A stretch of DNA of 64,000 bases from Ischnura elegans (lineage: Eukaryota > Arthropoda > Insecta > Odonata > Coenagrionidae): assembly GCF_921293095.1 (NCBI RefSeq), contig NC_060258.1:4836001-4900000 (forward strand). The letters are read 5' to 3'. This document shows, in pieces, positions 44,689-57,586 of this stretch. The position numbers were made by a program, and so were the translations under genes. The notes beneath the pieces were generated by a model that searched no databases, was not told where the DNA came from, and saw only the letters and a list, made by a program, of their open reading frames with translations. Every line of letters starts with the position of its first letter. The first letter of the stretch is position 1.

Positions 44689-46192
44689 CTCGCCGCGCTG
44701 CGCGCGCTCGTTAGGGGGCTACGCCCCCTAAAACCCCCCGCATCCGGCTTCGCCGGCTGCCCCCACAGGACGGCTTCGCCGTCCACCCCGCGACTACTCG
44801 GAACGGCTTCGCCGTTCCTCGCCAAAGGGGCCGTCTTCGCCGCCCATATATTTAGGCAGCCCTCCGACAGACAGCAGCTGGTTCGTCGGAACGGCTTCGC
44901 CGATCATCGTGTGAGGGCGGCTCCGCCGCAGAAGGGTTAACCGAGTCCTCCCTAGGCGTGGACTCCTGGGAACGGCATCGCCCTTCCCCGTGCCGGGGCG
45001 GCTTCGCCGCCCAAGGTTTACCGGTGTTCCCCCAGGACTGCGACAACTCGTAACGGCTGCGCCGTTCCTCGCCACCCCCACCGGACGGCTTCGCCGTCCC
45101 ACCCGTGACTCCTCGGAACGGCTTCGCCGTTTCTCGTTGTGGGTCGGCTTCGCCGCCCATATATTGAGGCAGCCCTCCAACAGACACCAGCTAGTACCTC
45201 GGAACGGCTTCGCCGTTCATCGTGTTAGGGTGGCTTTGCCGCCCAAGGTTTACCCGAGTCCCCCTGAGGCCTGGACTCCTGGGAACGGCATCGCCCTTCC
45301 TCGTGGCGGGGCGGCTTTGCCTTCCAAGGTTTACCAGTGTTCCCTCGCGCCTTCGACAGCTCGAAACGGCTGCGCAGTTCCTCGCCTGTGGGCGGCTTCA
45401 CTGCCCAAGGGTTATCTTGTCGTAATGGGGCGGCCACGCCTCCCAAGGTTTACCTATTTCCCCGAGCCATCGCCTCCTCGGAACGGCTGCGCCGTTCCTC
45501 GCGTGAGGGCCGCTTCGCCGCCCAAGGGTTATCGGCGCCCTCCCTCGTAAGCTTCCTCGTAATGGGGTGGGTTCGCCGCCCAGGATTTACCCGTGTTCCC
45601 CCGAGGCGTCGACTCCTTGGAACGGCGTCGCCCTTCCACGTGATAGGGCGGCTTCGCCGCCCAAGGTTTACTGTGTCCCCCCGAGCCGTCGACTCCTCGG
45701 AACGGCTTCGCCGTTCCTCGTCCGTGGGCGGCTTCGCCGCCCAAGGGTTATCGGCGCCCTACCCCCGTAAGCTTCCTGGTGATGGGGCGCCTTCGCCGCC
45801 CAAGATTTACCCGTGTCCCCCCGAGGCGTCGACTCCTGGGAACGGCATCGCCCTTCCGCGTGATGGGGCGGCTTCGCCGCCCAAGGTTTACTGTGTCCCC
45901 CCGAACCGTCGACTCCTTGGAACGCATTCGCCGTTCCTCGTCTTTGGGCGGCTTCGCCGCCCAAGGGTTATCGGCGCCCTCCCCCCTCGTAAGACACCCA
46001 TTCGGCTGCTCCACGTGTTGGAGCGGATTTGCCGCCCGAGGGTTCTCGGAGGGTTTCCGCGCCTCTGACTCCTTGGAATGTCTCCGTCGTTCCTGGGGAG
46101 GGGGCAGCTTCGCCGCCAGGGTTTTCACTCCTCACAGAGCAATGCGTACTACCAGATTTCCCCGATCGTTTACAAAGGCTGCCGGGGGATAA
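44689..46192 (+). repeat. GC hairpin block 5 (family II)
   Basis: 1.5 kb. Together with its spacer it is near-identical to block 6 plus spacer at an offset of exactly 3,231 bp. It includes hairpins with GGCTTTGCC and GGCTGCGCC cores, which are rarer variants. Confidence 0.93.
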
Positions 46193-47919
46193 TGTGGCTG
46201 AATGTAGACGCATGCTAGCCGTGATTGTGGCATTTTAGCTTATGACGATGTTTTGAAGGGGGTCCGGGGGATTTCCAGGGGTTTTTATGAGTATACTGGC
46301 AACGGTCGCAATCATCCAAATAAATTCCTTAGCGATGAGTCATAGGAGAAGGGAATTACTGCTAAAATATGCGAAAACACCGAAGAACATGCTATTCACA
46401 GAAAAAAATAATTTTTTCCCTAGTCTTCTTGGAAGCCACGTGATATATCGAGGGGTTTTCCTGCATAAAAGGTCTTTGTCTACTTACAGTAAAAATACCA
46501 GCGATGTAACTGTAGGGGAACAATGAATTTTCCCGTATTACTCACATTTAGATTACCAATTCTGTGTTTTCCAAATAGCGGTGCATAGGCGCTGTAATAA
46601 GGCATAACTAATGTGAATTTCGTAGCCGTACCTTATGGGGAAGTGGTTTAAAAAAATCGGTTTTAGGTGTCCTTGTCCTGGAACCCCTTTTATTACTCTA
46701 CTATTTTGTTAAGAAATGTACATTTAAAAATTTGAAGTTTTATTGCGGGTGTGTAATTGGGGCAGGATAATTGAACATGACGGGTAAATATAGCCGACAC
46801 AATTCCCATTCGGAATCAATAAAAACGATACAACTGGGATGAATGGTACACGAAATATACGACTTATTAAGTAATTTTAATTTTTTTGGGGGGGTCACAG
46901 GGGGTTTTCGGGGGACCTAAAGTGCTTGTTCTGTAAAACGCGGCATCGTTAACCTTGGATAAAAATTTCGGCTCTGCAGCTGTAGTGTAAGCATGCTTTT
47001 TCGACGGTGTCACCCGTTAAAATTAAATATTCTGCGTTCTCCTGGTAGCGGCGCGTACGGGCACGAGAAAGACGTCAATCAACTGAATTTGGTGTCCGTA
47101 GCACGTCGGGAAGTGGTAAAAAAAAATTCGGAAAAATTTAAAATCGTGTGTTGAGGGAATGCAAACTTCACGGCGGATGTGTTGTAAGTTACCAAACGTT
47201 GTAGGAGTCGCAATTTCAATGGAAATACATAATCGTTAATAACTCGAAATTCTTTCGTCTTTTGGATACATGAAGATAGCCGAAAAATTGAATAAAAAAT
47301 CTAGTATCTTGCATTTAAGTGAAATTGTCCTACGATTAATGCAAATTGGTGAAAAAAATTCCGAAATTCGGCCCATAAGAAAAGCATTGGAAATTTTAAA
47401 TTGTTAAAAGAAATACTTTTAATCAAAATATTGCAAAGACGACCACATCAAAAAATCAACCAAAAAATCTAGTACCTCATACGTTAAGGACTTATTCCTA
47501 CAACGATTATAAGTTGGTTTTAAAAAAATTCAATGATAGGCTCATAAGAAAAGCATTGGAAATTTTAAAAAAATATAAAAAGTACTTACAAACAAAATAT
47601 GGCAAAATGTTTCACATCAAAAAATCGGCCAAAAAATCTAGTTTTCGTCAGCGAAATTTCATGTTCCAGTGACGTATATAAGTAGGCGATGAATGGAAAA
47701 AGTTTTAGTCCCTTAAGGCTCCAATGTTATTTCGGATCGATATATCTCGAAAACCGAACGACTTTTTCGAGTTTTCGGATTTTTCCCCCCGATGAATATT
47801 TTTTCTTCACCCACGGTGAAAATTTCGTCTTCCCAGCACGTCCGGAAGTGGTCGGGAATTTGTATACGTGAATGAGTCAGTGAGCTATCTGTCACACATC
47901 GGGTTGTATATAATGTAGA
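46193..47919 (+). repeat. AT spacer of family II, copy 3
   Basis: Near-identical to 49424-51150. Differences seen by eye: C/G at 46632/49863 and A/T at 46906/50137. Confidence 0.93.
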
Positions 47920-49423
47920 CTCGCCGCGCTGCGCGCGCTCGTTAGGGGGCTACGCCCCCTAAAACCCCCCGCATCCGGCTTCGCCGGCTGCCCCCACAGG
48001 ACGGCTTCGCCGTCCACCCCGCGACTACTCGGAACGGCTTCGCCGTTCCTCGCCAAAGGGGCCGTCTTCGCCGCCCATATATTTAGGCAGCCCTCCGACA
48101 GACAGCAGCTGGTTCGTCGGAACGGCTTCGCCGATCATCGTGTGAGGGCGGCTCCGCCGCAGAAGGGTTAACCGAGTCCTCCCTAGGCGTGGACTCCTGG
48201 GAACGGCATCGCCCTTCCCCGTGCCGGGGCGGCTTCGCCGCCCAAGGTTTACCGGTGTTCCCCCAGGACTGCGACAACTCGTAACGGCTGCGCCGTTCCT
48301 CGCCACCCCCACCGGACGGCTTCGCCGTCCCACCCGTGACTCCTCGGAACGGCTTCGCCGTTTCTCGTTGTGGGTCGGCTTCGCCGCCCATATATTGAGG
48401 CAGCCCTCCAACAGACACCAGCTAGTACCTCGGAACGGCTTCGCCGTTCATCGTGTTAGGGTGGCTTTGCCGCCCAAGGTTTACCCGAGTCCCCCTGAGG
48501 CCTGGACTCCTGGGAACGGCATCGCCCTTCCTCGTGGCGGGGCGGCTTTGCCTTCCAAGGTTTACCAGTGTTCCCTCGCGCCTTCGACAGCTCGAAACGG
48601 CTGCGCAGTTCCTCGCCTGTGGGCGGCTTCACTGCCCAAGGGTTATCTTGTCGTAATGGGGCGGCCACGCCTCCCAAGGTTTACCTATTTCCCCGAGCCA
48701 TCGCCTCCTCGGAACGGCTGCGCCGTTCCTCGCGTGAGGGCCGCTTCGCCGCCCAAGGGTTATCGGCGCCCTCCCTCGTAAGCTTCCTCGTAATGGGGTG
48801 GGTTCGCCGCCCAGGATTTACCCGTGTTCCCCCGAGGCGTCGACTCCTGGGAACGGCGTCGCCCTTCCACGTGATAGGGCGGCTTCGCCGCCCAAGGTTT
48901 ACTGTGTCCCCCCGAGCCGTCGACTCCTCGGAACGGCTTCGCCGTTCCTCGTCCGTGGGCGGCTTCGCCGCCCAAGGGTTATCGGCGCCCTACCCCCGTA
49001 AGCTTCCTGGTGATGGGGCGCCTTCGCCGCCCAAGATTTACCCGTGTCCCCCCGAGGCGTCGACTCCTGGGAACGGCATCGCCCTTCCGCGTGATGGGGC
49101 GGCTTCGCCGCCCAAGGTTTACTGTGTCCCCCCGAACCGTCGACTCCTTGGAACGCATTCGCCGTTCCTCGTCTTTGGGCGGCTTCGCCGCCCAAGGGTT
49201 ATCGGCGCCCTCCCCCCTCGTAAGACACCCATTCGGCTGCTCCACGTGTTGGAGCGGATTTGCCGCCCGAGGGTTCTCGGAGGGTTTCCGCGCCTCTGAC
49301 TCCTTGGAATGTCTCCGTCGTTCCTGGGGAGGGGGCAGCTTCGCCGCCAGGGTTTTCACTCCTCACAGAGCAATGCGTACTACCAGATTTCCCCGATCGT
49401 TTACAAAGGCTGCCGGGGGATAA
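47920..49423 (+). repeat. GC hairpin block 6 (family II)
   Basis: Copy of block 5 at +3,231. One difference seen is T at 45618 against G at 48849. Such identity implies a very recent duplication or a local assembly duplication. Confidence 0.93.
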
Positions 49424-51150
49424 TGTGGCTGAATGTAGACGCATGCTAGCCGTGATTGTGGCATTTTAGCTTATGACGATGTTTTGAAGGGGGTCCGGGG
49501 GATTTCCAGGGGTTTTTATGAGTATACTGGCAACGGTCGCAATCATCCAAATAAATTCCTTAGCGATGAGTCATAGGAGAAGGGAATTACTGCTAAAATA
49601 TGCGAAAACACCGAAGAACATGCTATTCACAGAAAAAAATAATTTTTTCCCTAGTCTTCTTGGAAGCCACGTGATATATCGAGGGGTTTTCCTGCATAAA
49701 AGGTCTTTGTCTACTTACAGTAAAAATACCAGCGATGTAACTGTAGGGGAACAATGAATTTTCCCGTATTACTCACATTTAGATTACCAATTCTGTGTTT
49801 TCCAAATAGCGGTGCATAGGCGCTGTAATAAGGCATAACTAATGTGAATTTCGTAGCCGTACGTTATGGGGAAGTGGTTTAAAAAAATCGGTTTTAGGTG
49901 TCCTTGTCCTGGAACCCCTTTTATTACTCTACTATTTTGTTAAGAAATGTACATTTAAAAATTTGAAGTTTTATTGCGGGTGTGTAATTGGGGCAGGATA
50001 ATTGAACATGACGGGTAAATATAGCCGACACAATTCCCATTCGGAATCAATAAAAACGATACAACTGGGATGAATGGTACACGAAATATACGACTTATTA
50101 AGTAATTTTAATTTTTTTGGGGGGGTCACAGGGGGTTTTCGGGGGTCCTAAAGTGCTTGTTCTGTAAAACGCGGCATCGTTAACCTTGGATAAAAATTTC
50201 GGCTCTGCAGCTGTAGTGTAAGCATGCTTTTTCGACGGTGTCACCCGTTAAAATTAAATATTCTGCGTTCTCCTGGTAGCGGCGCGTACGGGCACGAGAA
50301 AGACGTCAATCAACTGAATTTGGTGTCCGTAGCACGTCGGGAAGTGGTAAAAAAAAATTCGGAAAAATTTAAAATCGTGTGTTGAGGGAATGCAAACTTC
50401 ACGGCGGATGTGTTGTAAGTTACCAAACGTTGTAGGAGTCGCAATTTCAATGGAAATACATAATCGTTAATAACTCGAAATTCTTTCGTCTTTTGGATAC
50501 ATGAAGATAGCCGAAAAATTGAATAAAAAATCTAGTATCTTGCATTTAAGTGAAATTGTCCTACGATTAATGCAAATTGGTGAAAAAAATTCCGAAATTC
50601 GGCCCATAAGAAAAGCATTGGAAATTTTAAATTGTTAAAAGAAATACTTTTAATCAAAATATTGCAAAGACGACCACATCAAAAAATCAACCAAAAAATC
50701 TAGTACCTCATACGTTAAGGACTTATTCCTACAACGATTATAAGTTGGTTTTAAAAAAATTCAATGATAGGCTCATAAGAAAAGCATTGGAAATTTTAAA
50801 AAAATATAAAAAGTACTTACAAACAAAATATGGCAAAATGTTTCACATCAAAAAATCGGCCAAAAAATCTAGTTTTCGTCAGCGAAATTTCATGTTCCAG
50901 TGACGTATATAAGTAGGCGATGAATGGAAAAAGTTTTAGTCCCTTAAGGCTCCAATGTTATTTCGGATCGATATATCTCGAAAACCGAACGACTTTTTCG
51001 AGTTTTCGGATTTTTCCCCCCGATGAATATTTTTTCTTCACCCACGGTGAAAATTTCGTCTTCCCAGCACGTCCGGAAGTGGTCGGGAATTTGTATACGT
51101 GAATGAGTCAGTGAGCTATCTGTCACACATCGGGTTGTATATAATGTAGA
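49424..51150 (+). repeat. AT spacer of family II, copy 4
   Basis: Copy of 46193-47919. It leads into block 7, whose head is CTCGCCGCGCGGCGCG (an extra G in place of T), as in block 11. Confidence 0.93.
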
Positions 51151-52166
51151 CTCGCCGCGCGGCGCGCGCTCGTTAGGGGGCTACGCCCCCTAAAACCCCC
51201 CCGCATCCGGCTTCGCCGGCTGCCCCCACTGGACGGCTTCGCCGTCCCACCCGCGGCGTCTCGGTACGGCTTTGCCGTTCCTCGTCAGGGGTCGGCTTCG
51301 CCGCCCAGATATCGAGGTAGCCCTGTGACGGAGACCCGCTTGTTCCTCGGAACGGCTTCGCCGTTCATCGTGGGAGGGCGGCTCAACCGCACAAGGGTTA
51401 CCCGAGTCCCCCCGAGGCGTCGACTCCTGGTAACGGCATCGCCCTTCCTCGTGAAAGGGCGGCTTCGCCGCCCAAGGTTTTCCTGGGTCCCTCCGAGCCA
51501 TCGACTTCTCGGAACGGCTTCGCCGTTCCTCGCCCGTGGTCGGCTTCGCCGCCCAAGGTTTACCTGTGTCCCCCCGAGCCGTCGCCTCCTCGGAACGGCT
51601 TCGCCGTTCCTCGCCTGTGGGCGGCTTCGCCGCCCGAGGGTTATCGGCGACCCGGATCCGGCGGCCCCCACCGGACGGCTTCGCCGCCCAGATATCGAGG
51701 TAGCCCTGTGACGGAGACCCGCTAGTTCCTGGGAACGGCTTCGCCGTTCCTCGTGGGAGGGCGGCTTCGCCGCACAAGTGTTACCCGAGTCCCCCCGAGG
51801 CGTCGGCTCCTGGGAACGGCATCGCCCTTCCTCGTGATGGGGCGGCTTCGCCGCCCAAGGTTTACCTGTGTACCCCCGGGCCATCGACTCCTCGGAACGG
51901 CTTCGCCGTTCCTCGCCCGTGGGCGGCTTCGCCGCCCAGGGGGTATCGTCGCCCTCCCCCCTCGTAAGACACACGTATGGGTGCTCCGCGTGTCGGGGCG
52001 GATTCGCCGCCCGAGGGTTCTCGGAGTTTTTCCTCGCCTCTGACTCCTCGGAGTGCGTCCGACGTTTTTGGAGCTGGGGGAGCTTCGCCGCCCGGGTTTT
52101 CACTCCTTACCAAGCAGTGAGAACTACCGGCTATCCCCTATCGTTTACGAAGGCTGCCGGGGGATA
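51151..52166 (+). repeat. GC hairpin block 7 (family II)
   Basis: 1.0 kb. By direct count, the plus strand has 16 GCTTCGC heptamers (GCGAAGC on the minus strand) between 51181 and 52100. Almost the same sequence as block 10 (60846-61862) and the start of block 11. The 81-bp unit is clearest here (CCCAAGG or CCCGAGG at 51471, 51552, 51633). Confidence 0.95.
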
Positions 52167-52914
52167 ATATTGGAGGATGTAGACGCATGCTAGCCGTGAT
52201 TGTGGCATCTTTTTAATTTATAACGATGTTTTTAAGGCGGTCCTGGGAGTTTCCAGGGTTTTTTTGTGAGTGTACTGACTACGGTCACAATCATCATAAG
52301 AAATTACTTAGCGATGAGTCATAGGAGAAGGGAATTACTGCTTAAATATGCTAAAACACCAAAGAACATGCTATTTACAGAAAAAAAATAATTTTTTCCC
52401 TGGTCTTCTAGGAAGCCACGTGAAATTTAGAGGGGTTTTCTTGCATAAAAGGTCTTTGTCTACCTACAATAAAAATTCCAGCGATCTAGCTGTAGGGGAA
52501 CAATGAATTTTCCCGTATTATTAATATTTAGATTTCCAATTCTGTGTTCTCCACATAGCGGTGCATAGGCGCTTTAATAAGGCATAACTCCTGTGAATTT
52601 CGTAGCCGTACCTTATGGGGAAGTGGTTTAAAAAATTCGCCTTTAGGTGTCCATGTCCATGAGCCCCTTTTATTACTCTACTATTTTGTTAAGAAATATC
52701 ATAAGAAATTACTTAGCGATGAGTCATAGGAGAAGGGAATTACTGCTTAAATATGCTAAAACACCAAAGAACATGCTATTTACAGAAAAAAAATAATTTT
52801 TTCCCTGGTCTTCTAGGAAGCCACGTGAAATTTAGAGGGGTTTTCTTGCATAAAAGGTCTTTGTGTACCTACAATAAAAATTCCAGCGATCTAGCTGTAG
52901 GGGAACAATGAATG
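52167..52914 (+). repeat. AT spacer, broken and internally duplicated
   Basis: Starts as a normal family II spacer, but at 52697 jumps back to sequence equivalent to 52293 and repeats it for ~217 bp up to 52914. The second copy has TTTGTGTACC where the first has TTTGTCTACC; the same G is found in the spacer after block 10 (about 62150). This looks like a fusion of two different array units. Confidence 0.85.
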
Positions 52915-54743
52915 AAAAATGAAATATAGATTGTATATAATATAGATTATTCATAATGAACAAAATTATTCATGGCGGACGATTAAGCCGAGTCCAGTTG
53001 AGTTGGTTGTGTTCGCTTGCATTGTCAGAGAACCAAGTGATGGAGCTGCTAGCTGAATCCATCGAACATAATTCGCTCCTAATTATGGAATTTTATTCAA
53101 TAGGCTTACATTGTAATAAAAATGATTGTACCAGCAACAGAAGTACTTTACGTAGTTATACTTCTAAATAGATTAAAATTTTGTGGGTATAATATTCCCT
53201 AACTCTTTATTGGTTGCGTGTAACCAATAAAGCTGCAGCTGACTCATGAGCTCAAGCGATCCCATGGGCTCGCCACTTCCCTAAACTTTCCGTAGCTATT
53301 CCAGCGTAATAAAAAGAGGACCAACTACGAATATCATTTCTCAGACAAAAAGGCACTATGTCTGCTCCCCTTTAATTGTTTCTATGAGGGTATACTGCGT
53401 TCCACATCCTGTCGACAGTGTGGGCGCTTATGTAGAATCGTTTCCCATGTTAATCTCCATAAGGCCAGGAACGCTGTGTTTTCAATAGGAGCATGAAAAT
53501 TAATACTGCGCTATGCACTGTTTAACGTTGTATTCTAATCTAGGATGAGACGCTGCATTCATTGGTGCCAATATTTTTTCGATAAAAATTATAGCAAAGG
53601 GCGTATAAAAACTTTCATAAATTTCCATTACAAAGGTGCGTTTTTTTATTTTATCTTCCTCTCGTAATAGTCGCATAACCGTTGTTTATATTGGATTGAA
53701 TCTTCTACAAAAATTCTTCACACTCTTTTCTCTTTGGAGGTCTTCACTTTTTAAAAACTTACGTTAAAACGTTTTTATATCGACGCTGCACTCTTAAGGA
53801 CAAGAAAATTTGGATTTTTGCTAGGTAAAAAAGTAGTCGCTCACTAACTTCCGTTTCTTTACGTTATAGATCCCTTTATTTTCCGTATCAAATTGGGGGA
53901 AGAGGTGCAAAATTTATTTTTAGTGAAACAATCATTAACTTTTATCAATTCTGAACGGAGTTCAAAAGTTTTTAACATAAGAAAAAATATAATATCGCCG
54001 CTGGGACGAGAAGAAATTTTCAAAAGTTGAAATTGTTGCATCTTCGAACCCAGTGAATCGAGATATGTGTTGTGGAGTTGTTTCAAAAAGGAAAAAATAT
54101 TTTTAATGAGAGTTGAGGGATCGAAAAGCGTATCAATAATGTCATAGGACAGTTTAAAAGATATTTATAGACTCCTTTGAATAAACATTGCAAACAATTT
54201 AAAGAGTATAGATAATCGTAAACACTCAATTAGTTAATGGTAATTGAGGATTCTCCGCGCTCTCCTCCCCCTAATTCCTTATTTGTGCCTTTATGAATGA
54301 GACAGATCTTTTAAGAACATTTAAACCCTTCCCATCACATGCGGCGAAAATGTTAAAATGCGTTTCGTTGGGCCATGGAGCAGGTAATTCAATGATGGGC
54401 GTAGTACACCCTCCATAGGGTCGCTAAGCAAGAATCCTTTTCTCGACGAGCTCAACCTCGCTGGCCCGTATCAGGGACCCTCCGAGCATGGGGCCTCCCT
54501 CCTGAAAAGTGACCCTCTCGCTGGTCGCTTAACTATTACTCGGTTTGATGCACGTAATTAGCAGAGGGGGTATTTTCTGGACTTGCATTCGCTCAATTTT
54601 GAGTGTTTACACGGGTAAATTATGACGGTAAGCATGTTTACGCATCTACTCCGGCGGGAGAATCCATCGTGAAGACACGCTTTTAAACCTTATGCATACA
54701 ACGCAAAAAATACCCAAACTGGCGCAGTAATTACGGCAACAAC
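52915..54743. other. Non-array DNA interrupting the array
   Basis: About 1.8 kb unrelated to the repeat units. Contains a perfect 11-bp inverted repeat with a 6-base loop (CTTTATTGGTT at 53205, AACCAATAAAG ending 53232) and a GC-richer segment at 54400-54560. No gene recognised; a 71-codon frame at 52956-53171 has no motif. It replaces the rest of one spacer and the head of the next GC block. Confidence 0.7.
53205..53232. other. Perfect stem-loop
   Basis: 11-bp arms around GCGTGT. It does not match the histone 3' stem-loop consensus, and no T-run follows it. Confidence 0.5.
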
Positions 54744-55854
54744 GGCGTCGCCGCCCAAGGTTTTCCTGTGTCCCCCCGAGCCATCGACTTCTCGGAACGG
54801 CTTCGCCGTTCCTCGCCCGTGGTCAGCTTCGCCGCCCAAGGTTAACCTGTGTCCCCCCGAGCCATTGACTTCTCGGAACGGCTTCGCCGTTCCTCGCCCG
54901 TGGTCGGCTTCGCCGCCCAAGGTTTACCTGTGTCCCCCCGAGCCGTCGCCTCCACCGGACGGCTTCGCCGTCCCACCCGCGGCGTCTCGGAACGGCTTCG
55001 CCGTTCCTCGTCAGGGGTCGGCTTCGCCGCCCAGATATCGAGGTAGCCCTGTGACGGAGACCCTCTTGTACCTCGGAACGGCTTCGCTGGTCGTCGTTGG
55101 AGGGCGGCTTCGCCGCCCAAGGGTTACCCGAGTCCCCCCGAGGCTCGACTCCTGGTAACGGCATTGCTCTTCCTCGTGATGGGGCGGCTTTGCCGCCCAA
55201 GGTTTTCCTGGGTCCCCCCGAGCCATCGACTTCTCGGAACGGCTTCGCCGTTCCTCGCCCGTGGTCGGCTTCGCCGCCCAAGGTTTACCTGTGTCCCCCC
55301 GAGCCGTCGCCTTCTCGGAACGGCTTCGCCGTTCCTCGCCTGTGGGCGGCTTCGCCGCCCGAGGGTTATTGGCGACCCGAATCCGGCTTCGCCGGCTGCC
55401 CCCGCCGGACGGCTTCGCCGTCCCACCCCCGACGTCTCGGAACGGCTTCGCCGTTCCTCGTCAGGGGTCGGCTTCGCCGCCCAGATATCGAGGTAGCCCT
55501 GTGACGGAGACCCGCTAGTTCCTGGGAACGGCTTCGCCGCCCAAGGTTTACCTGGGTACCCCCGGGCCATCGACTCCTCGGAACGGCTTCGCCATTCCTC
55601 GCCCGTGGGCGGCTTCGCCGCCCAGGGGGTATCGTCGCCCTCCCCCCTCGTAAGACACACGTTCGGGTGCTCCGCGTGTCGGGGCGGATTCGCCGCCCGA
55701 GGGTTTTCGGAGTTTTTCCTCGCCTCTGACTCCTCGGAGTGCGTCCGACGTTCCTGGAGCTGGGGAAAAAATGGCCGCCCGGGTTTTCACTCCTTATCAA
55801 GCAGTGAGAACTACCGGCTATCCCCTATCGTTTACGAAGGCTGCCGGGGGATAA
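54744..55854 (+). repeat. GC hairpin block 8 (family II, head missing)
   Basis: Begins inside a hairpin (GGCGTCGCCGCCC) instead of at the head sequence, so its 5' part was lost at the junction with the non-array DNA. Internal sequence resembles blocks 2 and 9. One hairpin near 55765 is disrupted to GGGGAAAAAATGGCCGCCC. Confidence 0.9.
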
Positions 55855-57586
55855 AATTGGAGGATGTAGACGCATGCTAGCCGTGATTGTGGCATCTTTT
55901 TAATTTATAACGATGTTTTTAAGGCGGTCCTGGGAGTTTCCAGGGTTTTTTTGTGAGTGTACTGACTACGGTCACAATCATCGTAAGAAATTACTTAGCG
56001 ATGAGTCATAGGAGAAGGGAATTACTGCTAAAATATGCTAAAACACCAAAGAACATGCTATTTACAGAAAAAAAATAATTTTTTCCCTGGTCTTTAAGGA
56101 AGCCACGTAAAATTTAGAGGGGTTTTCTTGCATATAAGGTCTTGGTCTACCTACAATAAAAATTCCAGCGATGTAGCTGTAGGGAAACAATGAATTTTCC
56201 CGTATTATTAATATTTAGATTTCCAATTCTGTGTTCTCCACATAGCGGTGCATAGGCGCTTTAATAAGGCATAACTCCTGTGAATTTCGTAGCCGTACCT
56301 TATGAGGAAGTGTTTTAAAAAATTCGCCTTTAGGTGTCCATGTCCATGAGCCCCTTTTATTACTCTACTATTTTGTTAAGAAATGTACATTTAAAAATTT
56401 GAAGTTTTATTGCGGGTGAGTAATTGGGGCAGGATAATTGAACATGACGCGTAAATATAGCCGACACAATTCCCATTCGGAATCAATAAAAACGATACAC
56501 ATGGGATGAATGGTACACGAAATATACGACTTATTAGGTAATTTTTATTTTTTTGGGGGGTTCACAGGGGGTTTTCGGGGGACTTAAAGTGCTTGTTCTG
56601 TATAACGCGGCATCCTTTACCTTGGATAAAAATTTCGGCTCTGTAGCTGTAGTGTAAGCATGCTTTTTCGACGGTGTCATCCGTTTAAATTAAGTATTCT
56701 GCGTTCTCCGGGTAGCGGCACGTAGGGGCAACAAAAAGACGTCACTCACGTTAATTTCGTGGCCGTATGTCGTCGGAAAGTGGCAGAAAAAAATTCCGAA
56801 AAATTTAAAATCGTGTGTTGAGGGAATGCAAACTTCACGGCGGATGTATTGTAAGTTACCAAACGTTGTAGGAGTCGCAATTTCAATGGAAATACATAAT
56901 CGTTAATAATCCGAAATTCGTTCGTCTTAAGGATACATGAAGGTAGCCGAAAAATTGAATAAAAAATCTAGTATCTTGCATTTAAGTGAATTTGTCCTAC
57001 GATTATTGCAAATTGGTGAAAAAAATTCCGAAATTCGGCCCATAAGAAAAGCATTGGAAATTTTAAATTGTTAAAAAAAATACTTTTAAACAAAAAATTG
57101 CAAAGGCGACCACACCAAAAAATCAACCAAAAAATCTAGTGTCTCATACGTTAGGGACCTATTCCTACAACGATTATGAGTTGGTTTTAAAAAAATCCAA
57201 AGATAGGCCCATAAGAAAAGCATGGAAAATTTAAAAAAATTATAAAAAATACTTTCAATCAAAATATGGCATAATGTTTCGCATTAAAAAATCGGCCAAA
57301 AAATCTAGTTTCCGTCAGTGAAATTTCATGTTCCCGTGACATTTTTAAGTAGGCAAATAATGGAATATGTTTTAGTCCCATAAGGCTCCAATGTTAATTC
57401 GGATCGATATATCTCGAAAACCGATCGACTTTTTCGAGATTTCGGACTTTTCCCCCCGATGAATATTTTTTCTCCACTACCTGTAAAAATTTCGTCTTCC
57501 CAGCACGTCCGGAAGTGGTCGGGAATTTGTATACGTGAATCAGTGAGTGTGCTATCTGTCACACATCGGGTTGTATATAATATAGA
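55855..57586 (+). repeat. AT spacer of family II, copy 5
   Basis: Full-length and very close to the spacers at 37823 and 59113, with a few point differences such as CGATCGACTTTTTCGAGATT near 57424. Confidence 0.92.
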
